Of a DNA stretch of 59,976 nucleotides, positions 16,104 to 25,108 are shown in pieces. Source of the stretch: Vicinamibacterales bacterium (GTDB taxonomy: Bacteria > Acidobacteriota > Vicinamibacteria > Vicinamibacterales > UBA8438); the NCBI GenBank assembly GCA_958296065.1, contig CATQHX010000058.1, positions 1-59,976 of the forward strand, in the 5' to 3' direction. Below the pieces are notes generated by a model that did no database searches, had not been told where the DNA came from, and worked only from the letters and a program-made list of their open reading frames with translations. The translations under genes were made by a program, and so were the position numbers. Position 1 is the first letter of the stretch; the number at the start of each line of letters is the position of its first letter.

Positions 16104-17576
16104 TCAGGCCAGAATCCCCCGGATCGGGTGCCCGTCGACGTCCGCCAGCCGGAAGTCGCGGCCGCCGAAGCGGTAGGTGAGGCCCTGGTAGTCGAGGCCC
16201 AGCAGGTGCAGCACGGTGGCGTGCAGGTCGCGGACGGTGTGGGAGTTCTCGACCACGCGGTAGCCGTACTCGTCGGTCTGGCCGTAGATGAAGCCTTTCT
16301 TCAGGCCGCCGCCGGCCATCCAGAGGCTGAAGCCGTAGGGGTTGTGGTCGCGGCCGTTGGTGCCCTGCACGAACGGGGTGCGGCCGAACTCGGGGGAGAA
16401 GATGACGAGGGTCTCGTCGAGCAGGCCGCGCGCCTTCAGGTCCTTGACCAGGCCGGCGACCGGCTGGTCGACGGTCAGGGCGTTGGCGGCGTGGCCCTCG
16501 GCCAGCTTGGTGTGCTGATCCCACGGGTTGGCGGCCTGGCCCATGCCGTCGGTGCCGACCATGGTGAGCTCGACGAAGCGCACGCCGCGCTCGACGAGGC
16601 GGCGCGCCACCAGGCACTGCCGCCCGTAGGCGGCGGTGGAGGCGTTGGGCGAATCCAGTCCGTAGAGCTTCTTCGTGGCCTCGGTCTCGCCGCTCAGGTC
16701 GGTCAGCTCGGGGACGGCGGTCTGCATCCGGTAGGCGATCTCGTAGTTGTCGATGGCCGCCTCCACGCGCGACTCCTTCTCGGTGCGCTGGAGAAACTGC
16801 CGGTCGAGGTCGTCGATCAGGGAGAGCCGCGCGCGCTGCCGGGAGTCGGTCTCGCTGGGGCTGACGTTGTGCAGCGGCTGGGCGTGCTCCGGATAGATCA
16901 GCGAGCCCTGGTGGACGGCCGGCAGGAAGCCGTTTCCGAAGACGTTGATGCCGCCGAGCGGGATGCCGCCGCTGCCGAGGACGACGAAGCCGGGCAGGTT
17001 CTGGTTCTCGGTCCCGAGGCCGTAGGTGACCCACGACCCCATGCTGGGGAAGCCGGTGAACGGCATGCCGCAGTGGAAATAGAAGTTCGCCTGGGCGTGC
17101 TCCATGAACGGCGCGGTCATCGAGCGGATGACGGTCAGCTCGTCGGCGACGCCGCCGGTGTGCGGAAAGAGCGCGCTGACGGGGATGCCGCTGCTGCCGT
17201 AATGGGTGAACTCCCAGGGGCTGGGCCAGATGTTGCCGTCCTGGTTGAACATCGTCCGCTCGGTCTGGAACGGCATCGGCTCGCCCGCCTCGGCCGCGAG
17301 CCGCGGCTTGGGATCGAACGAGTCGACGTGCGACATGCCGCCCGACATGAAGCAGAAGATGACGTTCTTGACCTTGGGCGGGAAGTCGGGCGCCTTGGCC
17401 GCGAGCGGCCCTTCCGCCGCAACGGCGCCGCCTGCCTGCCCCAGCCCGGCGTAGGCCTTGTCGGCCATCAGCGCCGACAGGGCGAGCCAGCCGAAGCCGG
17501 TGGAGGTCTGCCGCAGCATCTCGCGGCGCGTCAGGAACGGGCGGGCTCCGGGGTGATGACGTGGGTCGAAGGGCAT
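16104..17576 (-). CDS. DUF1501 (sulfatase-fold) secreted protein
   Basis: A 490-residue protein with a twin-arginine-like leader (L-T-R-R-E-M-L-R-Q-T, then a hydrophobic stretch and A-Y-A). The body is the DUF1501 family, which has the alkaline phosphatase/sulfatase fold: V-I-F-C-F-M-S-G-G-M-S-H-V-D-S-F-D-P-K-P near the start, then E-L-T-M-V-G-T-D-G-M, W-D-Q-H and F-S-P-E-F-G-R-T-P-F and G-R-D-H-N-P-Y-G-F. It starts 11 bases after the stop of the PSD1 gene, the classic pair in Planctomycetes and Acidobacteriota. The pair is thought to act in the periplasm; its substrate is unproven. Confidence 0.92.
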   Translation of the reverse strand: MPFDPRHHPGARPFLTRREMLRQTSTGFGWLALSALMADKAYAGLGQAGGAVAAEGPLAAKAPDFPPKVKNVIFCFMSGGMSHVDSFDPKPRLAAEAGEPMPFQTERTMFNQDGNIWPSPWEFTHYGSSGIPVSALFPHTGGVADELTVIRSMTAPFMEHAQANFYFHCGMPFTGFPSMGSWVTYGLGTENQNLPGFVVLGSGGIPLGGINVFGNGFLPAVHQGSLIYPEHAQPLHNVSPSETDSRQRARLSLIDDLDRQFLQRTEKESRVEAAIDNYEIAYRMQTAVPELTDLSGETEATKKLYGLDSPNASTAAYGRQCLVARRLVERGVRFVELTMVGTDGMGQAANPWDQHTKLAEGHAANALTVDQPVAGLVKDLKARGLLDETLVIFSPEFGRTPFVQGTNGRDHNPYGFSLWMAGGGLKKGFIYGQTDEYGYRVVENSHTVRDLHATVLHLLGLDYQGLTYRFGGRDFRLADVDGHPIRGILA

Positions 17577-17587
17577 CGGTGAAATCC

Positions 17588-20500
17588 TCAGGGGATGAAG
17601 ATGAACTCCTTCAGATTGAACAGGCTGTGCGCGACGTCCTGCCAGACGGCGGCGTCGTACAGCAGCAGCGACCGATCGACGCCTCGCTCCGCCGCCACCG
17701 CGCTCAGGTAGTCGGCCACGCGGGCGCGCTCGGCCTCCGACGGCGGGCGCGCGAGCGCCTTGACGAACATGTGCGCGATGCGCCCGTCCACCGACGTCGC
17801 CTCGCCCTCGGCCAGCCGGCGGCCCCACTCGGCCGCCTGCCCGATCACGAACGGGCTGTTGAGCAACGCGAGCGACTGCGCAGGAACGTTCGTCGTGTCT
17901 CGCTGGCCGCGCGTCGTCGCCGGCTTCGGCAGGTCGAAGACCTCCAGGAACGGATTGTGCGCGTTGCGCCGGATCTCCTGGTAGATGCTCCGCCGCCCGT
18001 CGCCGTCCACCGGACCGTTGTTCGGATCGCCCTCGGTGAGGCCGCGCCGGGCCGCGTAGTGCACCGGGATGGACGGCCCGTAGAGCGTCGGGTCGAGGCG
18101 GCCCGATATCGAGAGCATCGCATCGCGGATCGCCTCGGCGTCGAGCCGCCGCAGGTTGGCGTGCTGCAGCAGCCGGTTGGACGGGTCGATCTCGGCGGCC
18201 CAGGCCGATGCCTGGCTGTTCATCCGGTAGGCCCGGCTGAGGACCAGGCGGCGGACGAGCCGCTTGATCGAGTAGCCGTCGTCGACGAAGCCGGCGGCGA
18301 GGTGGTCGAGCAGCTCCGGATGCGACGGCGGGTCCCCGAGACGGCCGAAGTTGTCCGCGGTGCGCACGATGCCGTAGCCGAACAGGTGCCGCCAGACCCG
18401 GTTGACGGCGACGCGCGCCGTCAGCGGGTTGTCCGCAGCGGCGACCGCCTCAGCCAGGCGCAGGCGGACAAGCCCCGGCTCGGGGTACGGCCGGTTGTCG
18501 AGGGCGGTCAGGAACCCGCGGGGCACGACCTCGCCGAGGTTCCTGTGATTGCCGCGCACCAGCAGGGGCTGATCCGGCGCCGCCTCGTCGATGACGCCGG
18601 GGACGCGGCGCGCGACCGGCACGTCCCGCTCCAGGAGCCGGTACTCGGCCACCGCCGCGCGCAGGTCGACCAGCTCCTCCAGCGAGCGCGGCAGCAGGTC
18701 CGCCCGGACGAGCTCGTCGAGGAACACCGCCTGCTGCTCGGTGAGCCGATCGTCGCGCCAGGCAGCCACCGTCTCCCCGGCACGGCGGGCGATGAGAGCC
18801 GCCAGCTCCTCGCGCGACGACGGCGCCTCGTGCCGCGCCGCCGGGGCGCCGCCCGGTCCACCTGTCGCACCCGAGGTCTGCGCGGCGGCCGCCGCGGCGC
18901 CCGGTGACCCACCCAGCAGCGAGAGGACGGGAACGACCGTCTGCTTGGGCGTCCGCTTCTCGTCGTGGAACACGATGCGGCTGGCCCCGATGAACGAGCG
19001 GCCGTCGCCCCGCCGCGTCGGCCGGTGACGGAGCTGGCTGTCCTCGGGGTCGAGCTGGAATCGCGTGGCGTCGTCCTGGGTCGCGAACTCGATGTAGGCG
19101 GTGAAGCCCTTCCAGAACTCGGTGTCCCATTGCACCCAGCTCATCTCTTCGGTCTTCGGGCTGTGGCGCAGGTGATAGATGCCGCCCCGCGGCACCGAGT
19201 AGTTCTCGATGATGAGATTCACGAAGCTGAGGTCGCCGCCCATGACGCGGAAGCTGATGAAGTCGCTGTCGATCTTGAAGCTGGGAGTCTGGATGACGCC
19301 GGGGTGCTTCGTCGACAGCAGATGCGTGTAGGCGCCCCCCGGATAGATGCCGTTCAGCAGCAGGTCGCCGCGCCGCTCGATGGCGAACTCGCCGGGCCTG
19401 GATGGAGCCTCGGTGCGCCCGGTACCGTGCCCGACCATCTCTGCGTAGTCCGGCCCGCGCAGGTCCCACGCCGGCTCGAAGTGCTCGGCGTTGAAGCGCT
19501 CGCGCGCGGGGATCTCGGCGTGCCAGCGCCTGCGCAGCTCGCTCCAGGCGCGGGGGAAGTCGTCGGCATCGACCGCGGAAAGCGCGTGCCACGCCGCGAG
19601 AACGCTGCCCGACGCGGGATGCGGCGCCGGCGCGGCATCCGTTTCGTCCACGCTCTCCGCCTCGACCGCGTCCTCCGCGGCTACGGGTTCACCTTCCGCG
19701 CCGCCGGTTTCACCCGCTCCCGGCTCCAGCGGTGCCAGCAGCGCGTCGCCCACGGATTCCGCCGCTGCGCTCCACGCCTCGGCCAGCCGGCCGCGAATGT
19801 CCGACTTCAGCGCGGCGAGCGCGTCCCGGTTGGTCTCGAGAACCGCCCTCGAGTCGACGGCGCGCATCGTCGGCCGCGCGCCGTACAGCGTACCGAAGAA
19901 CGAGTAGTAGTCCTTCTGGCTGATGGCATCGAACTTGTGGTCGTGGCAGCGGGCGCACGACACGGTGAGGCCCAGGAAGGCCTTCGACGCCACGTCCACC
20001 TGGTTGTCGGTCCACTTGACGCGATCCTCCCAGGGGTCGACCGGCTGAAAGCCGTGCTCGACGAGCCGGAAGTTGGCCGGACCGATCATCGACTCGTTGG
20101 TCCGGCCGTCCGCGGCCAGGCGCGGCTCCGGCAACAGGTCGCCGGCGAGGTGCTCGCGAATCAACTGGTCGTAGGCCACGTCGTCGTTGAAGGCGCGGAT
20201 CAGATAGTCGCGGTAGCGCCAGGCGAAGGGAATGTCGGGATCGCCCTCGCTGCCGTGCGACTCGCTGTAGCGGAACAGATCCATCCAGTGGCGCGCCCAG
20301 CGTTCGCCGAAGTGGGGCGATTCGAGATAGCGGTCGACCAGGGCGGCATGAGCCGATGGCGACCCGTCGCCAGCGAAGCGGGCAATCTCGGCCGGGGTCG
20401 GAGGCAGCCCACGCAGGTCGAACGACAGGCGGCGGATGAGCGCGGCGCGGTCCGCGTCCGGGGCCGGCGCGAGCCCCGCCTCGTCGAGGGCGGCCAGAAT

Positions 20501-21091
20501 GAAGCGATCGACGGCCGTCGCAGGCCAGGCGTCGTCGTCGAGGGCCGGCGGATCGGCCGCCTGCACTGGCTGCCAGGCCCAGTGCGTTCGCCGGCGTTCC
20601 GGCAGATCGAACGGCGCGGAGGGATCCGGCGGGTCCGCTCCAGAGGCGGCCATCGTCGCCTCCGGCCACGGCGCTCCCATCTCGACCCACCTCGTGACCG
20701 CCGCGATGTCCTCGTCGGCAAGCGGTCCGAGCGGCGGCATCAGCATGGGCCGGCCGTGCAGACGCTGCACCAGCGCGCTCTCGTCCGGGCGGCCGGGCAC
20801 GATCACCGGTCCCGAGTCGCCCCCGGCCAGCAACCCCTCGCGGCTGTCCAGCCGGAGGCCGCCGAACGGCGTGTCGACCCGCGAGCCGTGACACCCGTGA
20901 CAATTGTCGGCCAGCAGGGGGCGAATGGTGGTCTCGAAGAACTCCGCCTGCTCGGCATCGGGCGGCGCCTGCACGGCGGGCGCCGGCGCCTGCGCCGAGA
21001 CGTCCCGTCCGAACCAGGCCAGGGCCATGCTCGACAGGACGAGGACGAGCACCCACAGCGACAGCCGCGTTGAATTGCTGAGCATAGGCAT
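17588..21091 (-). CDS. PSD1/planctomycete cytochrome C domain protein (DUF1549/DUF1553)
   Basis: A 1167-residue exported protein. After a signal helix, a PSCyt1 cytochrome-like domain occupies about residues 45-150, with one haem motif C-H-G-C-H. A PSCyt2/DUF1549 domain follows at about 190-420 (V-D-R-F-I-L-A-A-L, L-R-G-L-P-P-T, H-W-M-D-L-F-R-Y-S-E-S-H, then C-A-R-C-H-D-H-K-F-D). Next is an insert of about 400 residues with a long acidic Ala/Glu-rich part and a beta-rich segment. The PSD1/DUF1553 domain is at the C terminus (V-A-V-N-R-V-W-R-H-L-F-G, F-G-R-L-G-D-P-P-S-H-P-E-L-L-D). Together with the DUF1501 gene it is likely one operon. Confidence 0.92.
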   Translation of the reverse strand: MPMLSNSTRLSLWVLVLVLSSMALAWFGRDVSAQAPAPAVQAPPDAEQAEFFETTIRPLLADNCHGCHGSRVDTPFGGLRLDSREGLLAGGDSGPVIVPGRPDESALVQRLHGRPMLMPPLGPLADEDIAAVTRWVEMGAPWPEATMAASGADPPDPSAPFDLPERRRTHWAWQPVQAADPPALDDDAWPATAVDRFILAALDEAGLAPAPDADRAALIRRLSFDLRGLPPTPAEIARFAGDGSPSAHAALVDRYLESPHFGERWARHWMDLFRYSESHGSEGDPDIPFAWRYRDYLIRAFNDDVAYDQLIREHLAGDLLPEPRLAADGRTNESMIGPANFRLVEHGFQPVDPWEDRVKWTDNQVDVASKAFLGLTVSCARCHDHKFDAISQKDYYSFFGTLYGARPTMRAVDSRAVLETNRDALAALKSDIRGRLAEAWSAAAESVGDALLAPLEPGAGETGGAEGEPVAAEDAVEAESVDETDAAPAPHPASGSVLAAWHALSAVDADDFPRAWSELRRRWHAEIPARERFNAEHFEPAWDLRGPDYAEMVGHGTGRTEAPSRPGEFAIERRGDLLLNGIYPGGAYTHLLSTKHPGVIQTPSFKIDSDFISFRVMGGDLSFVNLIIENYSVPRGGIYHLRHSPKTEEMSWVQWDTEFWKGFTAYIEFATQDDATRFQLDPEDSQLRHRPTRRGDGRSFIGASRIVFHDEKRTPKQTVVPVLSLLGGSPGAAAAAAQTSGATGGPGGAPAARHEAPSSREELAALIARRAGETVAAWRDDRLTEQQAVFLDELVRADLLPRSLEELVDLRAAVAEYRLLERDVPVARRVPGVIDEAAPDQPLLVRGNHRNLGEVVPRGFLTALDNRPYPEPGLVRLRLAEAVAAADNPLTARVAVNRVWRHLFGYGIVRTADNFGRLGDPPSHPELLDHLAAGFVDDGYSIKRLVRRLVLSRAYRMNSQASAWAAEIDPSNRLLQHANLRRLDAEAIRDAMLSISGRLDPTLYGPSIPVHYAARRGLTEGDPNNGPVDGDGRRSIYQEIRRNAHNPFLEVFDLPKPATTRGQRDTTNVPAQSLALLNSPFVIGQAAEWGRRLAEGEATSVDGRIAHMFVKALARPPSEAERARVADYLSAVAAERGVDRSLLLYDAAVWQDVAHSLFNLKEFIFIP

Positions 21092-21405
21092 TCAGATGCA
21101 ATCTACTATCGCCGACCGCCGGGAGCAACCTCCGAATGGCGGCAGGCACCGCGCCGGGCGGGACGGACGCCGGGCAGCGTATCCCACGCGGGAATGTAGC
21201 CGCGTCCGGCAATCCGTGGCGACTCCCGCGTCACACCGCGAGGCGCCCGCGCGGCAAGGCGCGACGAGCACGCCAATCCGGCGTGTTGGACCGAGCAGCA
21301 ACGCAGCCCACCCCGGGCCTAACGACGCTCGCCTGCAGCGGGCTCCCTGCCCCGGGCCTGCCACGCGGTGACCGACCGTGGCCGGACCAGTCGAAGCAAC
21401 GCGCG

Positions 21406-21439
21406 TATACTGAAATGTAACGGCGACGTAAAACGTCGC
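21406..21439 (+). promoter_or_regulatory. Promoter and perfect palindrome before the NYN-CSD gene
   Basis: TATACT at 21406-21411 looks like a -10 box. Downstream, gcgacgt and acgtcgc form a perfect 7-bp inverted repeat around three A bases (21423-21439), ending 16 bases before the ribosome-binding GGGAGGA. It could be an operator or an mRNA hairpin acting on translation. The rest of the 374-base gap (21092-21465) between divergent genes shows no gene or repeat that I recognise. Confidence 0.45.
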
Positions 21440-21465
21440 GTGGCTGGCAGCAACCGGGAGGAATA

Positions 21466-22452
21466 GTGCGAGTCGGTGTTTACGTCGATACGGACAACAT
21501 CACGAGGAACGGTGGGCGGGGCCTGCGCTACGACGTGCTGCGAGAGTTCGCCTGCCGGGATCGATCGGACGCGTTGCGGCTGAACTCCTACACTTCGTTC
21601 GACCGCGAGCGCGCCCAGACCGACGAAGACTACAAGCGCAACGTGCAGAGCTTTCAGGCGGCGCTGCGCGACTTCGGTTACAAGGTGATCGTCAAGCACG
21701 TCAAGTGGTACATCAACGAGGACGGCAAGCGATTCGGCAAGGCCAACAGCGACCTGGACATGGCCGTCGACGTGCTCCTCGAGGCCCGCAATATCGACCG
21801 CGTGCTGCTGGCAACGGGTGACGGCGATTTCACCAAGGTCGCGCGAGCCCTGCAGAACATGGGCTGCCGGGTCGAGGTGGTGGCGTTCGACAACGTGTCG
21901 GGCGACCTGCGGCGCGAGGCGGACCTGTTCGTCTCCGGCTACCTCATTCCGGGACTTCTGCCGGGCGAGTCGCGGGGCCCCGATTGGGGAGAGGAAGGGT
22001 CACGGGTTCGCGGACTCTGCCACTGGTACGACGCCATCAAGGGATTCGGCTTCGTCCGCTACATGCGCTCGTTCACGGGCCCGTTGTGGGTTACCGATAC
22101 TACCCGCGAAGACTCGCCGTATGCATCGACCTTCGTGCATAGCAGCGAACTGCAGCGGGCGGGAATAAACACGCAGGAACTGCCCAGCCGGCGTCACATC
22201 CTGGAGTTCACGTTGCGACCGTCGCCCACCAAGCCGGGCGAGCTTACCGCCCAGGAGATTGCCCTCGTCCCCCGGCCGCAGGTGCGGGACCCGCGGACGC
22301 CACTTGCAGCGGGCCGCGGGCACGGCGGTCCCGAACCCCCCAATCGCGGGTACGGCAATGCCGAAGCACCCGCCCGCGGCTACGGGAGCGGCAGCGCCGA
22401 CGCTCCCGCTCGGAACTACGGCAATACCGAGACGCAAGGCAACACCGGCTGA
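21466..22452 (+). CDS. NYN-domain nuclease fused to a cold-shock-like domain
   Basis: A protein of 328 residues starting at GTG with GGGAGG four bases upstream. Residues 1-165 are an NYN/PIN-like nuclease of LabA type: Y-V-D-T-D-N near the N terminus, S-D-L-D at 95-98, T-G-D-G-D-F with D119 and D121, and G-Y-L-I-P at the end of the domain. Residues 182-268 resemble a cold-shock OB domain: G-L-C-H-W-Y-D-A-I-K-G-F-G-F-V with the RNP1-like K-G-F-G-F-V, and S-T-F-V-H-S-S-E-L as RNP2. The last 55 residues are low-complexity repeats (R-G-Y-G-N/S-G, A-P-A-R-x-Y-G). The layout suggests an RNA nuclease guided by an OB fold. Confidence 0.82.
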   Translation: MRVGVYVDTDNITRNGGRGLRYDVLREFACRDRSDALRLNSYTSFDRERAQTDEDYKRNVQSFQAALRDFGYKVIVKHVKWYINEDGKRFGKANSDLDMAVDVLLEARNIDRVLLATGDGDFTKVARALQNMGCRVEVVAFDNVSGDLRREADLFVSGYLIPGLLPGESRGPDWGEEGSRVRGLCHWYDAIKGFGFVRYMRSFTGPLWVTDTTREDSPYASTFVHSSELQRAGINTQELPSRRHILEFTLRPSPTKPGELTAQEIALVPRPQVRDPRTPLAAGRGHGGPEPPNRGYGNAEAPARGYGSGSADAPARNYGNTETQGNTG

Positions 22453-22766
22453 ACCGCAAACGCACAGCCCGCCTGCAAACGGAAAACGGCCGTCGTTTCG
22501 CCAGTTGCCACAAGCGTCGGAGAGACGCACGTTCCCGACGGCAGCGTCCGGAGCGGCCGCTTGTTCACAGGGTTGCGGCAAGCGACTCTATCGGGCTCAT
22601 TTGATATTGGATACCGTTCGCGCCGGCTGTTGACCCGGCCCTGCACCGGTTACACACTGCCTATAGAGACGCTCGCACTTCCGTCCGGACCGCGGTCGTG
22701 GCGCAATCGCAGGACGTAGCGTCGAATGAAATAACGGCAAGTGAGTCACCACGCAAGGAGGAAATC

Positions 22767-23438
22767 ATGAAACGTGCTCTCGTCGCTGCCATGCTCGCTC
22801 TGGCGCTCGTTTGCATAGGCAGCTCCGCCCGTTCGAATCTGTTCGCACAGGAATGGACGGGTACCTATCTGGTGACGGTAACCAACCTCACCAGCGGCCA
22901 GCACTTCACGCCGATTCTGGCGGCGACTCACGGCGACGACGTGTCGCTCTTCGCCTCGGGAATGGTCGCGTCGGACGAACTGCGGATGCTCGCCGAGGGC
23001 GGCGACACCATGCCCTTGACCATGGCCCTCAGGGGAAAGGCGATGTCGATCGAGACAACCGAGGGTTTGCTCGCCCCGGGAGCCACGACGGAGTTCCTGG
23101 TGAACGGGGGCAGCATGCACCGGTACTTGAGCGTCGCGGCGATGCTGATTCCAACGAACGATGGTTTCATGGGTTTGCGAGTAACGCTCTCGTCGGAACC
23201 GCGCGCCAGGACGTATTACGCCTACGGCTACGATGCCGGCACGGAAACGAACGACGAGAAGTGCGATTCGATTCCGGGTCCGCACATGGAGTGCACGCGC
23301 CCCGGCGGCGGCGGAGCGCCCGGCATGGGGGAGGGGTTCATCTCGATCCACCGCGGCATTCAGGGCGACGGCGACTTCGCCGGCGACCGCGACTGGAGAA
23401 ATCCGGTCGCACGCGTCACGGTCCAGCGGATGTCCTGA
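22767..23438 (+). CDS. Spondin-N-domain secreted protein
   Basis: A 223-residue protein with a strong AAGGAGGAA site before ATG and a clear signal peptide. The mature chain begins W-T-G-T-Y-L-V-T-V-T-N-L-T-S-G-Q-H-F-T-P, then A-T-H-G-D-D-V-S-L-F-A-S-G, A-S-D-E-L and A-E-G-G-D-T, the bacterial Spondin_N pattern. Two cysteines (K-C-D-S and M-E-C-T) near residues 170-180 could pair. Family members are secreted and probably bind a ligand or matrix. The 314-base gap upstream (22453-22766) holds no gene that I can support. Confidence 0.82.
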   Translation: MKRALVAAMLALALVCIGSSARSNLFAQEWTGTYLVTVTNLTSGQHFTPILAATHGDDVSLFASGMVASDELRMLAEGGDTMPLTMALRGKAMSIETTEGLLAPGATTEFLVNGGSMHRYLSVAAMLIPTNDGFMGLRVTLSSEPRARTYYAYGYDAGTETNDEKCDSIPGPHMECTRPGGGGAPGMGEGFISIHRGIQGDGDFAGDRDWRNPVARVTVQRMS

Positions 23439-23492
23439 TGAATTCCCCGGCGGCCCGTCCAACGAGACCGGCCGCCAAGGGACCTCGGGACT

Positions 23493-23522
23493 GGGGCGGT
23501 TCGCAGTTCCACGAACCGCCCC
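23493..23522. terminator. Perfect 11-bp hairpin between convergent genes
   Basis: ggggcggttcg and cgaaccgcccc form a perfect 11-bp stem with an 8-base loop, between the convergent spondin-like and Spy-like genes. There is no T run on either side, so this may be a bidirectional, factor-assisted terminator or a structural element. Confidence 0.5.
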
Positions 23523-23537
23523 GGACCGACCTGCCTC

Positions 23538-24119
23538 CTACGGGGCGTCGGGCTCGCGGCGGCGTTCCTCTCTCCGTTCGCGCATCCGCTCCCGGCGTTC
23601 CTGCATCCGTTCCCGACGCGCGCGGCGCCGCTCCTCCCGTTCGGCCGCAATCTCCCCGGCCCGCTCCTGTTGCTCCGGCGTGAGGATCCGCCAGACCGCG
23701 GCGTAGACCTGGGCCCGCCGAACCGCGGCGTCACCTGTCAGCCGGCCGACATCGGCGGCCAGAGCCCGAATGCTGTCCTCGTCCACCTCGGGGGACGACA
23801 CCGCCTCTGCAAGCGCCTCTCGCGCGGTCCGCATCTCCCTGAGATGGTCCCGGACCTCCTCGCGGCTCTCTGCCATCACGGTCCGTACCTGCTCGCGCTG
23901 GTCATCGGACAGCTCGAGACGCCCGAGCGGAAGAACGGCTCTCGCCGGCCCGCCGCCGCGCGGCCCTCCCATCCACGCGCCGCTGCCGCCACGGCCACCC
24001 CGGCGCTGCTCTTCGGCCGCGTGCCCCGGATGAGCGGCCACCAGCGCTGCGCCGGCGAGCGCCAGACCGACACCCGCGACCAGGACCCTCTTCCGCGTTC
24101 CCGACAAGTCGATGTGCAT
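23538..24119 (-). CDS. Spy/CpxP-like periplasmic protein
   Basis: A 193-residue exported protein; the ATG has AAAGGAGG five bases upstream. A signal peptide ends at A-A-H-P-G-H-A-A-E. The mature protein is nearly all charged helix, with L-S-D-D-Q-R-E-Q-V-R-T-V and L-T-P-E-Q-Q-E-R-A-G as the two LTxxQ-type motifs of the Spy/CpxP/ZraP superfamily. It ends in an Arg/Glu-rich tail (repeated E-R-R-E-R-M). Relatives are periplasmic chaperones or metal-stress sensors. It is divergent from an ECF sigma gene and pairs with another Spy-like gene at 25696. Confidence 0.82.
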   Translation of the reverse strand: MHIDLSGTRKRVLVAGVGLALAGAALVAAHPGHAAEEQRRGGRGGSGAWMGGPRGGGPARAVLPLGRLELSDDQREQVRTVMAESREEVRDHLREMRTAREALAEAVSSPEVDEDSIRALAADVGRLTGDAAVRRAQVYAAVWRILTPEQQERAGEIAAEREERRRARRERMQERRERMRERREERRREPDAP

Positions 24120-24253
24120 CGTGCCTCCTTTGCAGTTGCTGTTCATACCGACCCTTGGCCCACCGGGTTTCTTCCCCGCGGGAGTGAAGGACAAGCCGGG
24201 GAATATCCGTGCCTTCCCGCGAGTCCAGGTTCGTGGACGAGGCGAGTGCGCGT

Positions 24254-24958
24254 ATGCTCACGGCAACAACCGAGGAGCCGGCATTGCCGGCCATACAGCA
24301 GGTGACTCCAGAGAGCGCCGCGGCCGGGGCCGAAATCGCGGCCGTCGAGCACGCGGGTCCGGCCGAAGAGAATCGCGGCGCGGCCGTGGATCCCGATCGC
24401 GTCGCGGTCGAGGACGCGAGGGCCGGCGACACCGGTGCCTTCGAGTCCCTGGTGCTGCGCTACCAGGCGAGAATCGTCAACTACGCGTCCGCCGTGGTGC
24501 ACGACGCGAGCGTCGCCGAAGACGTGGCGCAGGAGACGTTCGTCCGCGCCTGGCGGGGGCTCGAGCGGTTTCGCGGCGAGAGCGCTTTCAAGACGTGGCT
24601 CTACAGGATCGCCACCAACGTCGCGCGGACCCATCTCGACAGGCGCGGTCGGCAGGGACGAGCCACGGACCGCAGCCTCGACGACGAGGACGCGGCGCTG
24701 CAGGCCGGTGACGTGCCCTCCCCGGCGCCCGATGCGGAGACGTCGCTCGTCACGCGGGAAGCCATCGACCGCGCGCTCGGGGAGTTGCCCGAGGAGTTGC
24801 GGACAGCCCTCGTGCTGCGAGACGTCGAGGGGCTCGACTACAAGGAGATTGCCGGCGTTACAGGAGCGCCCATGGGCACGGTGGAATCACGGATCTTCCG
24901 TGCCCGACGCCGCATGCGGACGCTGCTTCGCCCGCTCGTGACCTCGCCGAAGGGCTAG
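24254..24958 (+). CDS. ECF-type RNA polymerase sigma factor (RpoE-like)
   Basis: A 234-residue sigma-70 family protein. Region 2 has A-F-E-S-L-V-L-R-Y-Q, V-A-E-D-V-A-Q-E-T-F-V-R-A-W-R-G-L and F-K-T-W-L-Y-R-I-A-T-N. Region 4 has L-G-E-L-P-E-E-L-R-T-A-L-V-L-R-D-V-E-G-L-D and G-T-V-E-S-R-I-F-R-A-R. The N terminus before region 2 is about 55 residues, longer than usual; the true start could be this ATG or a GTG at 24209. The next gene encodes a zinc-finger anti-sigma factor. The divergent Spy-like gene is a plausible target. Confidence 0.92.
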   Translation: MLTATTEEPALPAIQQVTPESAAAGAEIAAVEHAGPAEENRGAAVDPDRVAVEDARAGDTGAFESLVLRYQARIVNYASAVVHDASVAEDVAQETFVRAWRGLERFRGESAFKTWLYRIATNVARTHLDRRGRQGRATDRSLDDEDAALQAGDVPSPAPDAETSLVTREAIDRALGELPEELRTALVLRDVEGLDYKEIAGVTGAPMGTVESRIFRARRRMRTLLRPLVTSPKG

Positions 24959-25055
24959 GAGCTTGCGCCGCAGAACGCAACGAAGTGGCGTTCTGTGACG
25001 CAAGGTCATGGAGCGGGGGGGATGGGCCGAAACGCCGAGCCAGCGAGGCGTTTCG
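24957..25055. repeat. Dispersed hairpin repeat inside the sigma/anti-sigma operon
   Basis: The element starts at the sigma-factor stop with aggagcttgcgccgcagaac. It contains two perfect hairpins, agaacgc/gcgttct and cgaaacgcc/ggcgtttcg. Related copies of the first 20-28 bases occur at 101, 28709 (inverted), 33067, 33655 (inverted), 36715 and 38142. This looks like a REP-type intergenic repeat and explains the 150-base gap between two otherwise cotranscribed genes. Confidence 0.7.
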
Positions 25056-25108
25056 GGGCGCCAGCGGGAAACGCGGGCTCGACGTAATCGATGCAAGAGG
25101 GAGAGACG

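Noticed and set aside
24120..24253. ECF-type promoter pair in the divergent region
   Set aside because: A GGAAGAAAC-like and a TCGGT-like stretch can be found, but spacing and sequence do not match a clear -35/-10 pair, so no site was annotated.
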